Shown: positions 1 to 12,423, numbered from the stretch's first letter. The stretch: 64,000 nt of DNA from Tubiluchus corallicola (GCA_030141605.1 JAQGDQ010000030.1:899171-963170); one strand, 5' to 3'. The notes: generated by a model from the letters alone, not told the origin. Numbers and translations: made by a program.

Positions 1-195
1 TTTATCATCAGTATATAGTCACGTGAGTGAACATACATAAGTGAACTTTACAAGTTACACAGTCGATGAATATTATTTATTTATAATCACTATTAATATA
101 GTACTTTTTCCTGTGTTGCATGTTCTAAATAAATAAGGACACCACTTCCTTTTTATATTATTATGGATAATTTTAGTTCTGTTTATTTTTTTCAG

Positions 196-264
196 AATTT
201 TCTTGCTGATTGGTTAGCAAAGAATAATCCTAACAAGCCTATCGTTCAAAATCCAGCAACATAG
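196..264 (+). CDS. NME5: Last coding exon of a probable NME5-like (DPY30-motif) protein, partial
   Basis: A polypyrimidine tract ending in TTTTTTTCAG at 195 is followed by 22 codons and a TAG stop at 262-264. The peptide contains ADWLAKNNPNKP, which closely resembles the C-terminal DPY-30/dimerisation tail of nucleoside diphosphate kinase homologue 5 (human tail contains ADWLLKNNPNKP). NME5 is an axonemal/radial-spoke protein of motile cilia. The rest of the gene lies left of the window. An AATAAA signal about 100 bases downstream fits a terminal exon. Only one short motif supports the name. Another DPY30-tail ciliary protein is possible. Confidence 0.55.
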   Translation, partial: NFLADWLAKNNPNKPIVQNPAT

Positions 265-366
265 TTATCTGCATTCATGTTGTAATTATGAGTGTTAATA
301 ACAGGGTATGATAATAATAGATGCATTTTTGCATTCTCTTGTATTGAAAAACTAAGGTACTACCCA

Positions 367-372
367 AATAAA
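367..372 (+). terminator. Polyadenylation signal of the NME5-like gene
   Basis: AATAAA, 103 bases after the stop codon, is followed within about 10-25 bases by a GT/T-rich stretch, as expected for a cleavage and polyadenylation site. Confidence 0.5.
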
Positions 373-3160
373 TGCTTGTGTGCCTTTGTGTTTTCCAATT
401 CCGTATTTTTATGTTTCAAGAAATTGTAATTAGTATGCTCGTGTTAGTGTAGTTAGCAGTAATTAAAATATTTATTGGTACTGTGCTCTCAGGGTTAAGT
501 AGGCATACAGCTAACTCTTCAGTATTTTCATACTCTCTACTCTTTTTGTGTCCCATTGGCAAAGCTCGTGATTTTGCACTATCCATTTACAATAATACTC
601 ACTAGCTATAATTAAATAGCTTAATCAACATTCTAGCATGAGCAGCCGTTAAAGCTGTAGTAACTTCGTTTGCATGATGCTTCTATTCCATTCGAGTAAA
701 TTCACATTTCGTAATTCTCGTCTGACTTTCAGAAAAAGTGCAATTGCCTAGATTCAGTTTTGGTGTTTATTACTACGTAAAATGTTTCAAGTCTTTGATA
801 CCAGAATACCCAACACTGAGGTAATTTATAAGTATTTGTGTAGTTAACATGAGTAATTTTGCAATGTAAATATTTCAAAATTGGTTAACACTAAGTTGGT
901 GACTGTCAAGACTATGTACTTAAATTGTTTTGTTTGCATTTCAGTTTTCGTGGACATGACTAAGATAAAATAAAATGTAATTTATTACTACTGAATTACT
1001 GCAAGTTGTTAATAATGATCAAACTTAACTTTGCAACTGATAGAGGGCATCAGTTGGATCATCTGATAGATAGGGGCAGTACATACACTAAAATTGGAAT
1101 GATAGAGATTAGTATGGCCACCTGGTGCAAGTGTGATGCACAAATCCATGAAGCGAGCCATCTTTTTTCCTGTGAACAGGCTGTAAAATTTCAACACTGT
1201 ATCAATAAAGCTTACTGTACTGTAATCCTTCTAGCTACGTTATGTTCTAAGGCTTTAATTTCAAACAGCTTTCCTTATAATCAGAAAAGAAAACAATCCA
1301 TAAATTCACTATGTCAGCTTGTTTGTGTCTGATTTATTAAGGTTATTACATTATTAACGTTATTAATATCACTATAGGGAGAACAGCAATTATTAAATCA
1401 ATGAGCTTCCATAATTATATTAAAATTTATTTTAACAAAATAAGTAAACAGTATAATTGTATACATGGAAGAATTAAAAGTAAATTTACAGAAACACACT
1501 GTTTTCAATTTAAAAAAATTAAAATTTAAAAAAATTACAATATAAGGTATTTAAAACATAACAACTGAAATACATAAGTAGGTATGTAAGAACGTACTAC
1601 ACACTCTGTTAGACTTAAACAATGAAAATAAATTTCGATCACTATGGACCGTAAACGTCAAACAAAAAGTGCAAGTATAATATTTTTTCAACCAAACATT
1701 GCAAGTTTAACACCTTTTCTGTTGAAAAACTACCGGTAAATAATGTTGTCATACTAACATACAAACTCTCAAATAGATAAAGTTTTTTACACAGTAAAGT
1801 GAAGTACAAAACACAAGTTGAAAATATATATTACAAACAAATGGTAATAATCACTTGAATTTCTAAGCCAGCTACTTATACGAGTCACTAATCACTTGAA
1901 TTTCTAACCAGCTACTTATACGAGTCACTATAATCCCTGATATGGTTGATTTACAAAAGAACTTTAGCTTGATCTGAATGGCTAGGTTTTTCTATTCACA
2001 ATCCAAAAGCAAATAGTCTCTACACAATTGGATTATCTATGATTATCATGTTCCTATATGCTGCAGAGCGAGTGCAAATCTATGGATTCAGACACATTCA
2101 TATTGAGCCAGGTGCACAGATTTTCAAGTACCGTTCAAATCAATTTTATTTTTGAACTTTAAACCTGATTTAGGGTCTGCTATCTATTCCACCAATTCTG
2201 CCATTAAAAGATTTTCTACATTTTACGTATTAAGAGAAACCTACCCTATGGAAATATTACAAAATTTCTCTGGGAAGTACAAAAAGTACAAAAGGTACAC
2301 GAATCTGTCTCTTTGCGTAATTACATGCCACACATCTTTGGTAACCATGCAAACTTTTGAAGTGATAATTGACACGAAAAAGGAACAAAAAAGAGCATTC
2401 TTGGAGTCCATGTAGTTGCAGCCAACTCACATTTATTGTAATTGCAATTACTGAGTAAATTGGAGGTTGTGTGTTTGCCGAGTGAAGGCGATTAAAGTTC
2501 TTATATGCTAAGAAGATAATGAAGCCAAAAATTGTCACTCGAATGACAGTGAAACTGTGTTGAAATATTGTGTTTCCGACGAGGCATTGCATCTCAATAC
2601 ACATCCAGTTACATGTGTGTTAAACCTAATTTTTATATTCACAGACGTTTTTTTACAATGTGCAACTCATAAAAATTACAATGTATTATTAAACCAAGTG
2701 AGTGAGCATAATGTTGCAGAGGTAGCCAAGAGGTTCTGGGTTGAAATCTGGATCAGTCAAACCATGTTGCACACAAATGTTGTAGTTGATAAAATAGACC
2801 CAGAAATGTAAAAATTCAAACAGAAAATTATGGCGAAGATTAGCCAGACTCTTCCTACATTCTACATTCCTCATGCTGATCATAATTATGCAAAAGGTTA
2901 GCAGTTCACTGAACAAACGAGGTTATTCCATGCCAGCTACTTATAACTGTGCTATGCAATAGTTTTGTGTGGACGAGTACCTTTACAATGTAGAGGTGGG
3001 TCGAAAATGGCGTTTCACCCCAGTAACAATATATTTAATGACGTTGCCTTGAAAAATTGCATCACCGATATTATGATAATAGCTTATATATGAACTATAC
3101 TATGACTGAAAAGTAGTTTGTGATGGAAGTTCTAGTTTGCATTTTACACTAGCAAGTGGT
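373..3160. other. Intergenic, no gene recognised
   Basis: A+T-rich sequence between the convergent NME5-like exon (+) and zinc-finger gene (-). I see only short open frames without recognisable motifs and one 41-bp tandem duplication (1849-1929). A TTTATT at 2432-2437 could be the minus-strand polyadenylation signal of the zinc-finger gene. Confidence 0.5.
1849..1929. repeat. Two-copy tandem duplication, 41/40 bp
   Basis: The unit beginning AATCACTTGAATTTCTAA and ending TACGAGTCACT occurs at 1849-1889 and again at 1890-1929 with a single-base deletion in the second copy. The near identity indicates a recent local duplication. Confidence 0.9.
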
Positions 3161-5526
3161 TTAATCACTTGATATAAGTTCACTTATTCTTCCATCGTGT
3201 TCTAATTCACAATGGTAACACAGTTCCCAATACTCGGAAAATTCCTTGCCGCAACATGACAGCTGTTTTCTATCTACCTCATGTATGTTGTCCATTGAAG
3301 AATTTAATGCGTGCTGTCTATTTGAAACATTCAAGGGAGTAACAACCTGCTGTTCTTTGAAAGAAGCTGCAAATAATTTTTTAGGTGACCCTTCAACCCC
3401 GGTTTCCATCTCCATTGGTTCACTATTGGTAACTGTAGTAAGCAGTGATTTTTCTGGAGCATACAACGGTTCGTCATCTAAAAATTCTTTCAAGCAGGCA
3501 GGCAGTAACGGCTGTTTTTCTAGAGTAGATTTCTCAATATGATCAGAATTTTTCCCAAGAAAGCCTAACTGTGCTTCACATGAATCCAATGTTGAAAATA
3601 TTTCCAATGAATCAAGACCAGAATCATTATCACATGTTTTCTTTTCACTGACTGTTTGTGTCTCCTCAACATTTACTTGCAGTTCTTTGGCAAGTTCTTT
3701 CTTGTCCATGTCCAATTCAGCCTCTGTATGCTTTTCAGCAACAGAGACTAAATAAGATGTTGACAAGCTGTTGTATGCCTGGTTATCACAAGGTGGACTG
3801 TCTACTTTAACTAAGAGGTCATTTTCACAAACAGTGCCAAGAATACCATTTGGTAGATCTTCCGACTTATCAGCATGTACATCAGTTCTGCCCCTTTCAC
3901 CACTAAATGCTAGGTCACGTTCTAGCGCTGAAAAATACAAATTACTCTGCTTGTTCTTCATTTCACTTATGGTGTTCTTTTCATGAGCTGCTGATAAATG
4001 TGTTTCTATAATGCTAATGAATGGGTCAATCTCTGAGGTGGATGTTTCAGTAATGATGCCTTCCTTACCACTAAATGACAGACTAAATATAGTCGTATCC
4101 ACAGGTGGGACGTTACTTTCATTAATACTTTCACGGTCACCAATGCTGCATTGCCTATCTGTGTTATTGCTCTTACGCATTATCAATGTATCAGAATGAA
4201 AGATGGAACAATGAGACTCGTCAGTATTTTCATTCTTACTGCATTCGTCATCTTTTACATTAAGCATGTCATCAGCTTTCAATTCTACAGCCTCGTGTTC
4301 TCGCACGTGATAGGCAAGGATTGGTTCGTGATTAAAATGGGCCTTGCATACATGACAGACATACCCTTGTTTGTGCTGCATGTTCATGTGCTGCTTGTGC
4401 TGCATGTTCATGTGTGTATCAAGCTCAACCTGAGACGCAACAGTTAATCCACATTTATTGCATGTGACATGTTCACGCAGTACATGAGTGCCTACCTTGG
4501 TCAGACTGCCAAACATTCTCCCACAAGTAAGGCATGGATATGTAGTTCGTGCTGCTTGCACTGCAACATGACACATCTCACCACTAGCATTTTTACTGCG
4601 TCCTTCTGAAGACATAATGGGCAGCTTCTCTTCATTAACAGCCTTACTTAGTTTTTTCTCTGGTGATCTGGAACATTTTGTTTGCTCAACAGCACCTTCG
4701 TTTTCGATTGATTTTCCAAGACTCGCGTGCTTTGGTGGATGAAATGTCATAATATGACGCAGCAAAACTTCCATGCTACTAAAGTCCTTTTTGCATATGC
4801 AACACAAAAATCCAAGATCATTCTCAACACACTTATGGTGCCTCTGCTTCCAATGTTGTTTCAATGATAGGATACTGGAAAATTTTGCAGTGCAATCCTC
4901 ACATTCGTATTGTTGTTTGGAATGTGGTATGTTGATGTTCATTCTCCGGCTTTTCCCATCCAATTTTTCCTTGCAAACACCTTGATGTGCCCCAAGTTCC
5001 GCATTGTTACGAAACTCAATGTGGCATTTCTCACATTCGAGAAAAGGCCTAGTCGTTCGTTTAGTTCTGGTCAGTGTGCTTTGCTGTAAAGTACTATACC
5101 TTTTCGTGGACATCTTACAGACATGGTTATTTTCTTGCTCTTTTGCTGTGTAGTACTTTCTATTTTCTTTTTTCTTCAACTCATGCTTGCTCATGTGTTT
5201 TATGTACTGCGTGTAACTTTGAAAATCTGTCTTGCATCGCTGGCATTTCCAGTCTGATTTTTCGCTCATGTGTCTCTGATCAACATGAAAGATCAATTTT
5301 TCTACAGTCGGAAAAGAGAAAACACAATAATCACATTTTTTTCTTCTCATGACTAATTTACTAGCTATATCTTTGGGATCATCAAGTGATTGAGAGGCAG
5401 GACGATTCTTGAATGTTTTTCTACCTGATACATCAGGCACAGCAGACATTTTTGATCGTGATTTCATTTTAGTGGGCCACAGCTTTGAAACAGCAGTCAA
5501 GTGTTTATCGGAGCGGCTATCACTCA
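3161..5526 (-). CDS. C2H2 zinc-finger protein, large terminal exon
   Basis: One open exon of 788 codons; its first codon (xTG) is completed by an upstream exon. The acceptor TTTTTTTCAG ends at 5527, so the exon is entered after one base of a codon; if that base is A the protein starts at the split ATG. Fingers lie at residues about 65-86, 95-115, 165-185 (CCHC), 209-231, 243-263, 332-353, 356-377 and 391-411. A long Ser/Glu/Asp-rich linker follows, then a degenerate last finger at about 758-780 whose first Cys is Leu. The family binds nucleic acid and usually acts in transcription; the target is unknown. Fingers 4-8 and the last one match those of the 21720-31241 gene, so the two are paralogues. 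The 5' exon(s) were not found. Confidence 0.88.
4371..4418 (-). repeat. In-frame 24-bp tandem duplication in the zinc-finger exon
   Basis: The block 4371-4394 is repeated at 4395-4418, giving MNMQHKQH twice between the seventh and eighth fingers (HMNMQHKQHMNMQHKQ). The duplication repeats the last His of the finger and lengthens the linker. The paralogous gene has a single copy here. Confidence 0.85.
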
Positions 5527-5530
5527 CTGA

Positions 5531-6451
5531 AAAAAAGTAGTAAATACCAGCATCAAATGTTTACCCAGAGCATGATTGGAACCAAGTCGACACAAAAAAA
5601 ATGAAAAAATGGAGCAAGACAACTTGCCTCATTGAATTTCTACAAAATAATTACATGTGCAGTTTGCAGTAATATGTGCGCTATTATAATACTGAATGAA
5701 TTTTATTAAAAAAGTATTATTAAAGTAAAACAGTATTAAAAACCACTTTGCCAGGTTTAAACAGCAAACAAATTTACTAAGCATAGCAAAATTTTATTTA
5801 GTTGAAATGCCAGTTTAACATGAAATTTTAAAGTCTCACACAGTAGAATTGAAATAATAGCCTCTTAATTTGTTTTGAAGTTGTATACGTACCATGTGCA
5901 AGAAAGTTACGGTTCTACCTGTATTAGTGTATCAAAAGACTTTACAAAAAAGTAGATGAGTAACTCACTTTATAATTGCCCAGAATTTTTTTATCTTGCT
6001 TAAAATATAGGAGCCAAAAAATACAAATGAGTAAAAGCTTTGTCAATTTGTATAACTGAAATTTCACTTCTAAAGCTTATTACACACTTGCTGTAGGTAC
6101 TCACATTTTGATTGCCTTGTGGTATTTTCGCCAATCTTAATTTTGTGTCTTTCCTGTACGTACCTTGAATGAATCAAAGTTGAAGCTGTCGAGACCTAGA
6201 ATTTAACAAACCATTGTTGTCTACATATTTTACAGTGAGTATCAAACTAGTCGAATCTTTTCAATGCTTAACCAAAAAACCAGGGGTTACTTTTTTCTGT
6301 ACAAAAATTGGTGGACAACTGATGATCATTCAAGTTGTTCTTTACAATCTGATACCTCAGCTACTACATTACCTTTTGAGTACATTTTGAGCAACCAAAG
6401 CATTAGCATCAATGACATTTGTTGCCAAAAAACTGAAAGAATGAGTAAAAT
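5531..6451. other. Intron or 5' flank of the zinc-finger gene
   Basis: A+T-rich sequence directly upstream of the acceptor at 5527-5530. The gene's missing 5' exon(s) should lie here or further right, but I could not identify a coding exon in phase. Confidence 0.4.
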
Positions 6452-7790
6452 CCTCAAAATGGAATTTGGTGCTGAACAGTTTAGAACAAAACTGTTCATT
6501 ATTAAGGCATCTAAAACAAAGAAATTTACCGGAATATAGAAAAAAAACATTGACGTACAATTCAGTAGTTAATAGTCAAAAGATATATTATATAACATTA
6601 TATAGATAATTTAATAATTTACCTTGCAAACTACACATCTTGATTCGTATAAAACTATGTAACACTCCACACACTAACAAACCAATATGGTAGTACAGTC
6701 AAACCTCGTTATACTGCCCCCGTTATAATGCCAGCCTCTCTATAACGCCAACTTTTGCCCTGTCCCAATTTCCATAATGTATGAAATTCAGGGAATACCG
6801 TCATCCGCCAACATATCTGCTATGCCAAAAGTCTATTTTGCACAATAAATTTACTGTTATAATGCCACTCAAGATAAAGCACAATGAGTTACTGGTGAAA
6901 AACAGCCATTGTGCTGTAAAAACAATGACCTCTGAACAACAGAAAAACAATTATGATATATAAATTAAGATTTGCATCTTGTTACAAGTGACTATATGAA
7001 AGTAAATGTTGAAGTTTTAAGCAAAGAACATACATTTTAAGAGTACAAGAGCTGCGTAGCTAAGCTTCAGTACTGAACTGATGTAAATTTAATGGTAGTG
7101 TGCAAAAAGCTGTATGACTCAAGGTCAAGTTATATGCGGGCTATTCATAGTCTTAATTATCTAATATTGTTACATTGGGCATCTTAATTATGTAGCAACT
7201 TTACGATGGGCATGTGTGGCTGCATATTTCTCTTATCAGGAGACAGCAGTATTTCGCAAGATTGCTACTCCACATTGTGTAACCTAAATGCGCCGCCGTA
7301 GAACTACACCTGCATTAATTTTGTTAATGCAGCGAAAATGTACTGTATAACACATGTACTGTTGTAGCTGTAATAATGTTATCTATTTATGACATATTAA
7401 AATTAACTAGGAAACAAATTAGAGGTTACAAACTGGAATGGTTTTGATATTTCAATGAACCTCGCCTTACCGCCAACCCCGGTAGAGCGCAATATTTAAT
7501 GGTGTCCCATACCTGGCGGTGACTGTAGCAACAGAACTGTCAATATTGCTACTAACATACTGGTTTGCTTGTTTGTGGAGTGTTACATAGTTTCATACCA
7601 ATCAAGGTATGTAGTCTGTAAGAAAAATTGTTAAATTATCTATATAATGTTATATTATATAGTCTTTTGGCTATTAACTACCGAATTGTATTTTGATGTT
7701 GTTTCTAAATTCTCGCAAATTTCATTACTTTAGATGCCTTGAAAATGAACAGTTTTGTTTGAAACCGGTCGGCGATAAATTCCATTTTGA
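6452..7790. mobile_element. Long inverted repeat (foldback-like), arms 6452-6690 and 7551-7790
   Basis: The left arm read forward matches the reverse complement of the right arm over about 240 bases at roughly four in five positions by eye. Shared blocks include AACAAAACTGTTCATT, AAGGCATCTAAA, ACATTATATAGATAATTTAA and AAACTATGTAACACTCCAC. The 860-bp spacer is mostly a separate TA-flanked element (6696-7525). I cannot tell whether the arms are long terminal inverted repeats of one element or two head-to-head copies of a MITE. Confidence 0.75.
6696..7525. mobile_element. Pogo/Tc1-like non-autonomous element between TA dinucleotides
   Basis: The left end reads TA-CAGTCAAACCTCGTTATA and the right end, reverse-complemented, TA-CAGTCACCGCCAGGTATG. 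Both are flanked by TA, the usual target duplication of the Tc1/mariner/pogo superfamily, and both start CAGT. Only about six bases of the ends match exactly, and no transposase is recognisable in the 830 bp, so it is a MITE-like or eroded copy. Confidence 0.45.
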
Positions 7791-7849
7791 TGTTGTTACA
7801 TTTATTTGCCAAATATGGATAATTCTATGAGTAAAATGTACACATGTTG

Positions 7850-9255
7850 ACTAAGAACTCTACACCTCAATTTAAAATGTTTCACACCTAAATTTCATAC
7901 AAACGATTTCCCATCATGAGTTGCATTGGGAACTGATGTACGGCAGACTAGTCGAGCTTGACAAATTTTAAGTACTGTATATAGTTTTTATTTAGTTTAT
8001 AGTCTAAGCTTAAACGTGTGAGCTTAGTCTGAGCTTAAAAGGCCTATTAATAATGACACTATTGGTTTTATCACTTTTTTATTAATTGGTTGCACTGCAA
8101 GTTTTAATGTAAATGTGAACCAATTTTATGTTTGCATTGTATGTAACCTTTTAGCAATAAAGAATACTAATAATAGTGAATAATAATAAATTTATTCATC
8201 TTTTATGCATTTTTTCATTACATCACACACTACTTTCAAGCACAACAATTTACAATGCACACACCACCCACACTTGCCATGTGTAAAGCAATGAAATTAG
8301 GTGATTGTTATTTGTGCTTGCAAAATGTTTCGAATTTTTGCAAATTTGTGTTTTATGACGCTGCCAATGATAATTTTAACAATGTGCAGTCAACTTCCAA
8401 ATAATTCTCCCCATATTTAAAGCAAAAAATGTTGTAGTTACTTCGACAGTTTTTACATTAATCAACTTCCAAATAATTCTCCCCATATTTAAAGCAAATA
8501 ATGTTGTAGTTACTTCGACAGTTTTTACATTAATGTTTGCAACAGCATTGCTTCTTTCATGTACCAGGACCATGTTAGCACATCTTGTAAATTAAATTAA
8601 ATACATAAGATTAAACATTGCACAACCTATGATAAACAACCACATATCATTACCCTCAGTCCTTTGTAACATCCATTTTCTAATGATTTATCTATCCTTT
8701 GTAGAATAACTTTTGATTGGATATTGTTCCACTGACCATACATGATGAGAGCAAATGTCTTACACTATCCTGGAAAGTGAAAAACAAATTTTAAAGAATT
8801 CAAACAGATCGGAAATTTTTATGTTCTCCAAAGCAATATCAAAAGCAGACATTTGACAATTTGTCATTATGATTTTCCTTTTTGACAGTTCTGGTTACAC
8901 CATTTGCAATAACTTGTATGGGACACACAGAGGTTGCATTGTTTGCATAAAATTCATGAACGATAAATGAGATGCATAATTACCTTATAATTGATAAAAA
9001 TTACATTAACTTGCACTTTGAAAATATTGAACAAGCCTGTTGGGAAAATCGACTTGTTTTAATGTTTGTAGAAAATGTTAGAAAGATTCAACTACAGATT
9101 TAACTACATACGAGCCTTGTGTAATTAATAAAATAATTTTAAAGTCGCTATTATTTTTTGCATGGATGCACTCATTTTGAACGTTCATGTTTCCACTAAT
9201 GATGTCACCGGCCAAATAAAACAAGCAAATCTCAGCAGTGCAATGTCATCGGTAT
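7850..9255. other. Intergenic, no gene recognised
   Basis: A+T-rich with no domain-bearing reading frame. The only structure seen is the 72-bp tandem duplication at 8390-8533. Confidence 0.5.
8390..8533. repeat. Two-copy 72-bp tandem duplication
   Basis: Copy one (8390-8461) and copy two (8462-8533) both start TCAACTTCCAAATAATTC and differ at about one position, so the duplication is recent. The minus-strand frame through it repeats a 24-residue peptide, but the frame has no other coding support. Confidence 0.92.
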
Positions 9256-9259
9256 TAGA

Positions 9260-9840
9260 GGTTACGATTAGAGGTGTACGAAAGGAAATTAAACGTGGTA
9301 TACACACAGACTAAAAATATGGTTAGATTTGCAGACTGGTAAGATGGAGTGGCACCCTCCTGATAGTAACAGCTGAGGATGTTAGCTTCCGAAGGAATCT
9401 TCTGAAGGAGCCTTTGTATGTTGCTCCAATGTCTAGTGGGGGTTTGTTCCACAAGCATATTGTCCTGCATGTGAAGGCGTATTACTAAACTGCTAGTTGA
9501 ATGAATTTGCTGTTAGCCTTCAGTGACAGAGTAATATAAGTTAGCAAACTAATGCATATCCAACAGTGCACTATGTCATGAATGGTACATGTTTAGCATG
9601 GTTTGTCGGCACCTGATTTCTAATGTTTTCCATTCAGGTTCGGAAATAATCTCAGACACTTCAGCATTTAGGGAATATCTACTACGTACAAATGGTACAG
9701 AACTTCGCTAAGCTTGTTGTCAATGCATTTGGTGTCTATAGTTGTATGTGGATTCCACGCTGAGATGCCATATTCTAGTTTCGGTCTGCCGTGTAGGCTT
9801 AAGCAACATATGATTCTGCACCTCTTGAACACAGTAAATT
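9260..9840 (-). pseudogene. LINE 3'-end relic (non-LTR retrotransposon)
   Basis: On the minus strand, frame-shifting translations give pieces in the order expected for the C-terminal third of jockey/CR1-like ORF2: RPRLEYGISAWNPHT-like (RPxLEYxxxxW-P), then EIISEPEWKTLE with a cluster of basic residues, then a C-terminal part around CLWNKPPLDIG and FRRFLRKL. Several stops and frame changes interrupt it, and no reverse-transcriptase core remains here. It appears separate from the RT-bearing element at 10.2-12.1 kb. Confidence 0.55.
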
Positions 9841-10214
9841 GCTAACATATTATATCTTACTGATCATAAAAAAATCTTAATCTTAAATCTTATTCAGAAA
9901 CCTTACATTATTTAACTTATTTTCATTTGTAACACTAACGTATATGCACGATACCTAAAAATACCAATAATACCTTATTACTAGTGCCTGTAGGGTAAAC
10001 TGCATTAATTTTACTGGCACTGGGACAGGTTAATCGATGGAAAGAATAAGCTAGTCTTAAAAATGTACTGCTCAAAGTGCCAAAAAAGTAACGTGCAAAA
10101 ATCGCAAAGTTTAAATTACTTTAGTTTCCGAATAATGTACGTTGGGAGCGAAGTAACTCACTAGCCAGAGTAGGACAGTTGGCGTACATGGGTTACGATT
10201 GCCGTACTCGACTA

Positions 10215-12110
10215 TCAGAAGCGGGCACCTTTATAGGCCGCAAAGTCTATTTTTCTATAACGCTGACCTTTTCCCACTTTAATGTCTTTATTTGTCTTTA
10301 TTCTGTATTCCATGCATTCGTCCACTACATTTCTGATTGCTAGCAATCCTTCTTTTCCACTGTTCATTAGTATATATGAGTTCAAGATTTTTTTCCATTC
10401 TCCATACCTGCCACATTGAAGCATTTGTTCAGTAGTATCATCATCTTCCCCACACACTGGACATAATAAGTGATCCTTAAACTCATTCTAATAGTTTCCT
10501 TTAACTTTAATCATATTCAGTCTTATTTTCAATATATCTTTAACCTCTTCTGGCTTGCATGTGTCTATGTAATTTTGTCATTTCCACTTGATATGTTTTA
10601 AAAATCTTAATTTAGTACTGCTCCTGCATTTTTCTGCACATTCATCCATTATAAAACATTCAATCTTATTCTTTATTTTTTCCATGACATTCACCCTTTC
10701 TTTATTAGCATCTATAGTATATTTTTTGCAGCCTCAACTACTTCATTATACCATGACCTTTCATGTGCACTGTTTATTTGCATTTCGAGTAATCTCTTTG
10801 GTTTACTAAGCAGTAAATTCCGATAGAACATCAGTCTCCTATAATTCACTTTATGTTTTAGAGGCCATACACCTATTTCAGTTACTAATCCCCAGTATGG
10901 TGTTGATTCGCTAAGATTAAATAAGGTTTTTAAAGCATTTGCTTGAATCGTTTCTATTTTCTCCCAAATAGTTGTTGTAAAATTTGACCATGTTTCAGAA
11001 CTTTTAGCACTGCACTCACTGGACGAAGCTCGAATAGCATTATTTTAACCCCTATTGAGTAATCTCCCACTTTCAGCTCACTTCCTGTTGTACTGATGTA
11101 ACTAATTATCATTTTAGTTTTCCTGGTTCGTTTTCCCAACATTGTTTCATAACTACATTTTATGTCAATCCAATCTCCCAAATATTGGTATTCCTCTACT
11201 TTCTTAACCTCTCCGTACCTTAGTGACTCACATAATACTGGAATCCCTTTCTGTCATGTCATGTTTATTCTCATATATTGTGTTTTCTGTATATTGAATG
11301 TTAATCTTTTGGTTCTTTAAATTTCTTGACAGTTTTTAATCGCTTGTTTGATTATGGTTTCTTGTCCTATTCCCAAAATATCATCAACGAACAATAACAT
11401 ACCCACATGTATATTCCTGCCCATTACAGTCCCTGTTATCACAATCTCGTTAATCTGGTTTATTGCAGCACAACATAATAATGGTCCCAGTACTGTTCCC
11501 TGCTGAACTATTTCATTTATTTCTATCTGGTCTGTTTTACCTAATAGTGTTTCTATGACTATTTTTGCAATTTCATTTAGTTTATATATCATAAAAATTT
11601 CTCCTGATGATATGCCCATCCTCCATAGTTCTGTCAATGCTTCCTTCAACCACAACTTATCAAAACACTTTTCTATGTCACAAAAAATTATGTACACTTC
11701 ATTTTTATAAAACCCGTTATACTCTAATATTGCCCTCAAGGTGTACAGATGGTCACAGATCCTTTTGTTTTTTCTTCTGCCACACTGATGAACTCCTATT
11801 GTTTCTTCAAATTTAACTATTATTCTATTTTTGATCACTTTCTCCATAAGTTTACTGAAAATTTTTGTTATGAACAGCCCTCGTCTATTTTTCATTTCTT
11901 TCTTGTCACCTTTTCACTTATAAATTGACTTTATTTTGGGCCCATTGTTTCGGTATTTTCTTTTGCTTCATGATTTCATTCAGCATTGCTACTATACTAT
12001 TGATAAATCCTTTCCCTGTTGTTTGAGCATTTCATTCTTCTATCTTTGCATCTGGAGCTTTTTTATTTTTTTAACGACCGAACTGTTTCATTCACTTCAC
12101 TGTTAGTAAT
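10215..12110 (-). mobile_element. Decayed non-LTR retrotransposon with reverse transcriptase
   Basis: From right to left on the minus strand: an LNEIMKQKKIPKQW segment, then KGDKKEMKNRRGLF leading into the RT core (11317-11895), then a segment LSESTPYWGLVTEIGVWPLK typical of the post-RT region of some LINE ORF2s, and finally a Cys-containing tail CPVCGEDDDTTEQMLQC (10380-10470). These are in different frames with stops between, so the copy is dead. The clade was not assigned. No poly-A tail or target duplication was identified. Confidence 0.75.
11317..11895 (-). pseudogene. Reverse-transcriptase core fragment of the LINE
   Basis: A 192-codon open stretch carries the polymerase motifs in order: HQCGRRKNKRICDHLYTLR (motif 2 region), FCDIEKCFDKLW (catalytic Asp of motif A, usual form YxDxxKAFD), VQQGTVLGPLLC (motif B), and LLFVDDILGIG (motif C, FVDD with both catalytic Asp). 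RT would copy element RNA at the target site. The open frame starts within the fingers region and ends before the thumb is complete, so it is a fragment. Confidence 0.85.
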
Positions 12111-12423
12111 TTCCCTGTTGGTAAGCAGGACACTAGAGACAATCACAAATTGCGTCGCTAACCGAACTGGCAGCATCAGAAGTCTTTGTTTATTTAATAA
12201 TAATAACTGAAAACGCCACGTTGAATAATTTGTTATGCATTTGATAAAGTAAAAGAATCTTATTCTGAGCTAGTGACCAATGCGAAATTTGGCTTCAATA
12301 TTAATCTTTTTTAAAGTAAAATAAGCTCGCCGTTTAGGCGATTCCAACATTAAGGTATATAATATTTTATTTGGCCTTGCTTCACAGGCAGGTGATCAGT
12401 TTCATTACCTCTTGGACAAATAT

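Noticed and set aside
2738-2749. GGGTTGAAATCT, also at 63387-63398, resembling a tRNA-type B box of a SINE
   Set aside because: No convincing A box at the right distance, no tail and no shared sequence beyond the short word.
6264-6560. Open frames on both strands of about 60-90 codons
   Set aside because: They fall in or beside the left arm of the inverted repeat, overlap on both strands, and show no recognisable motif.
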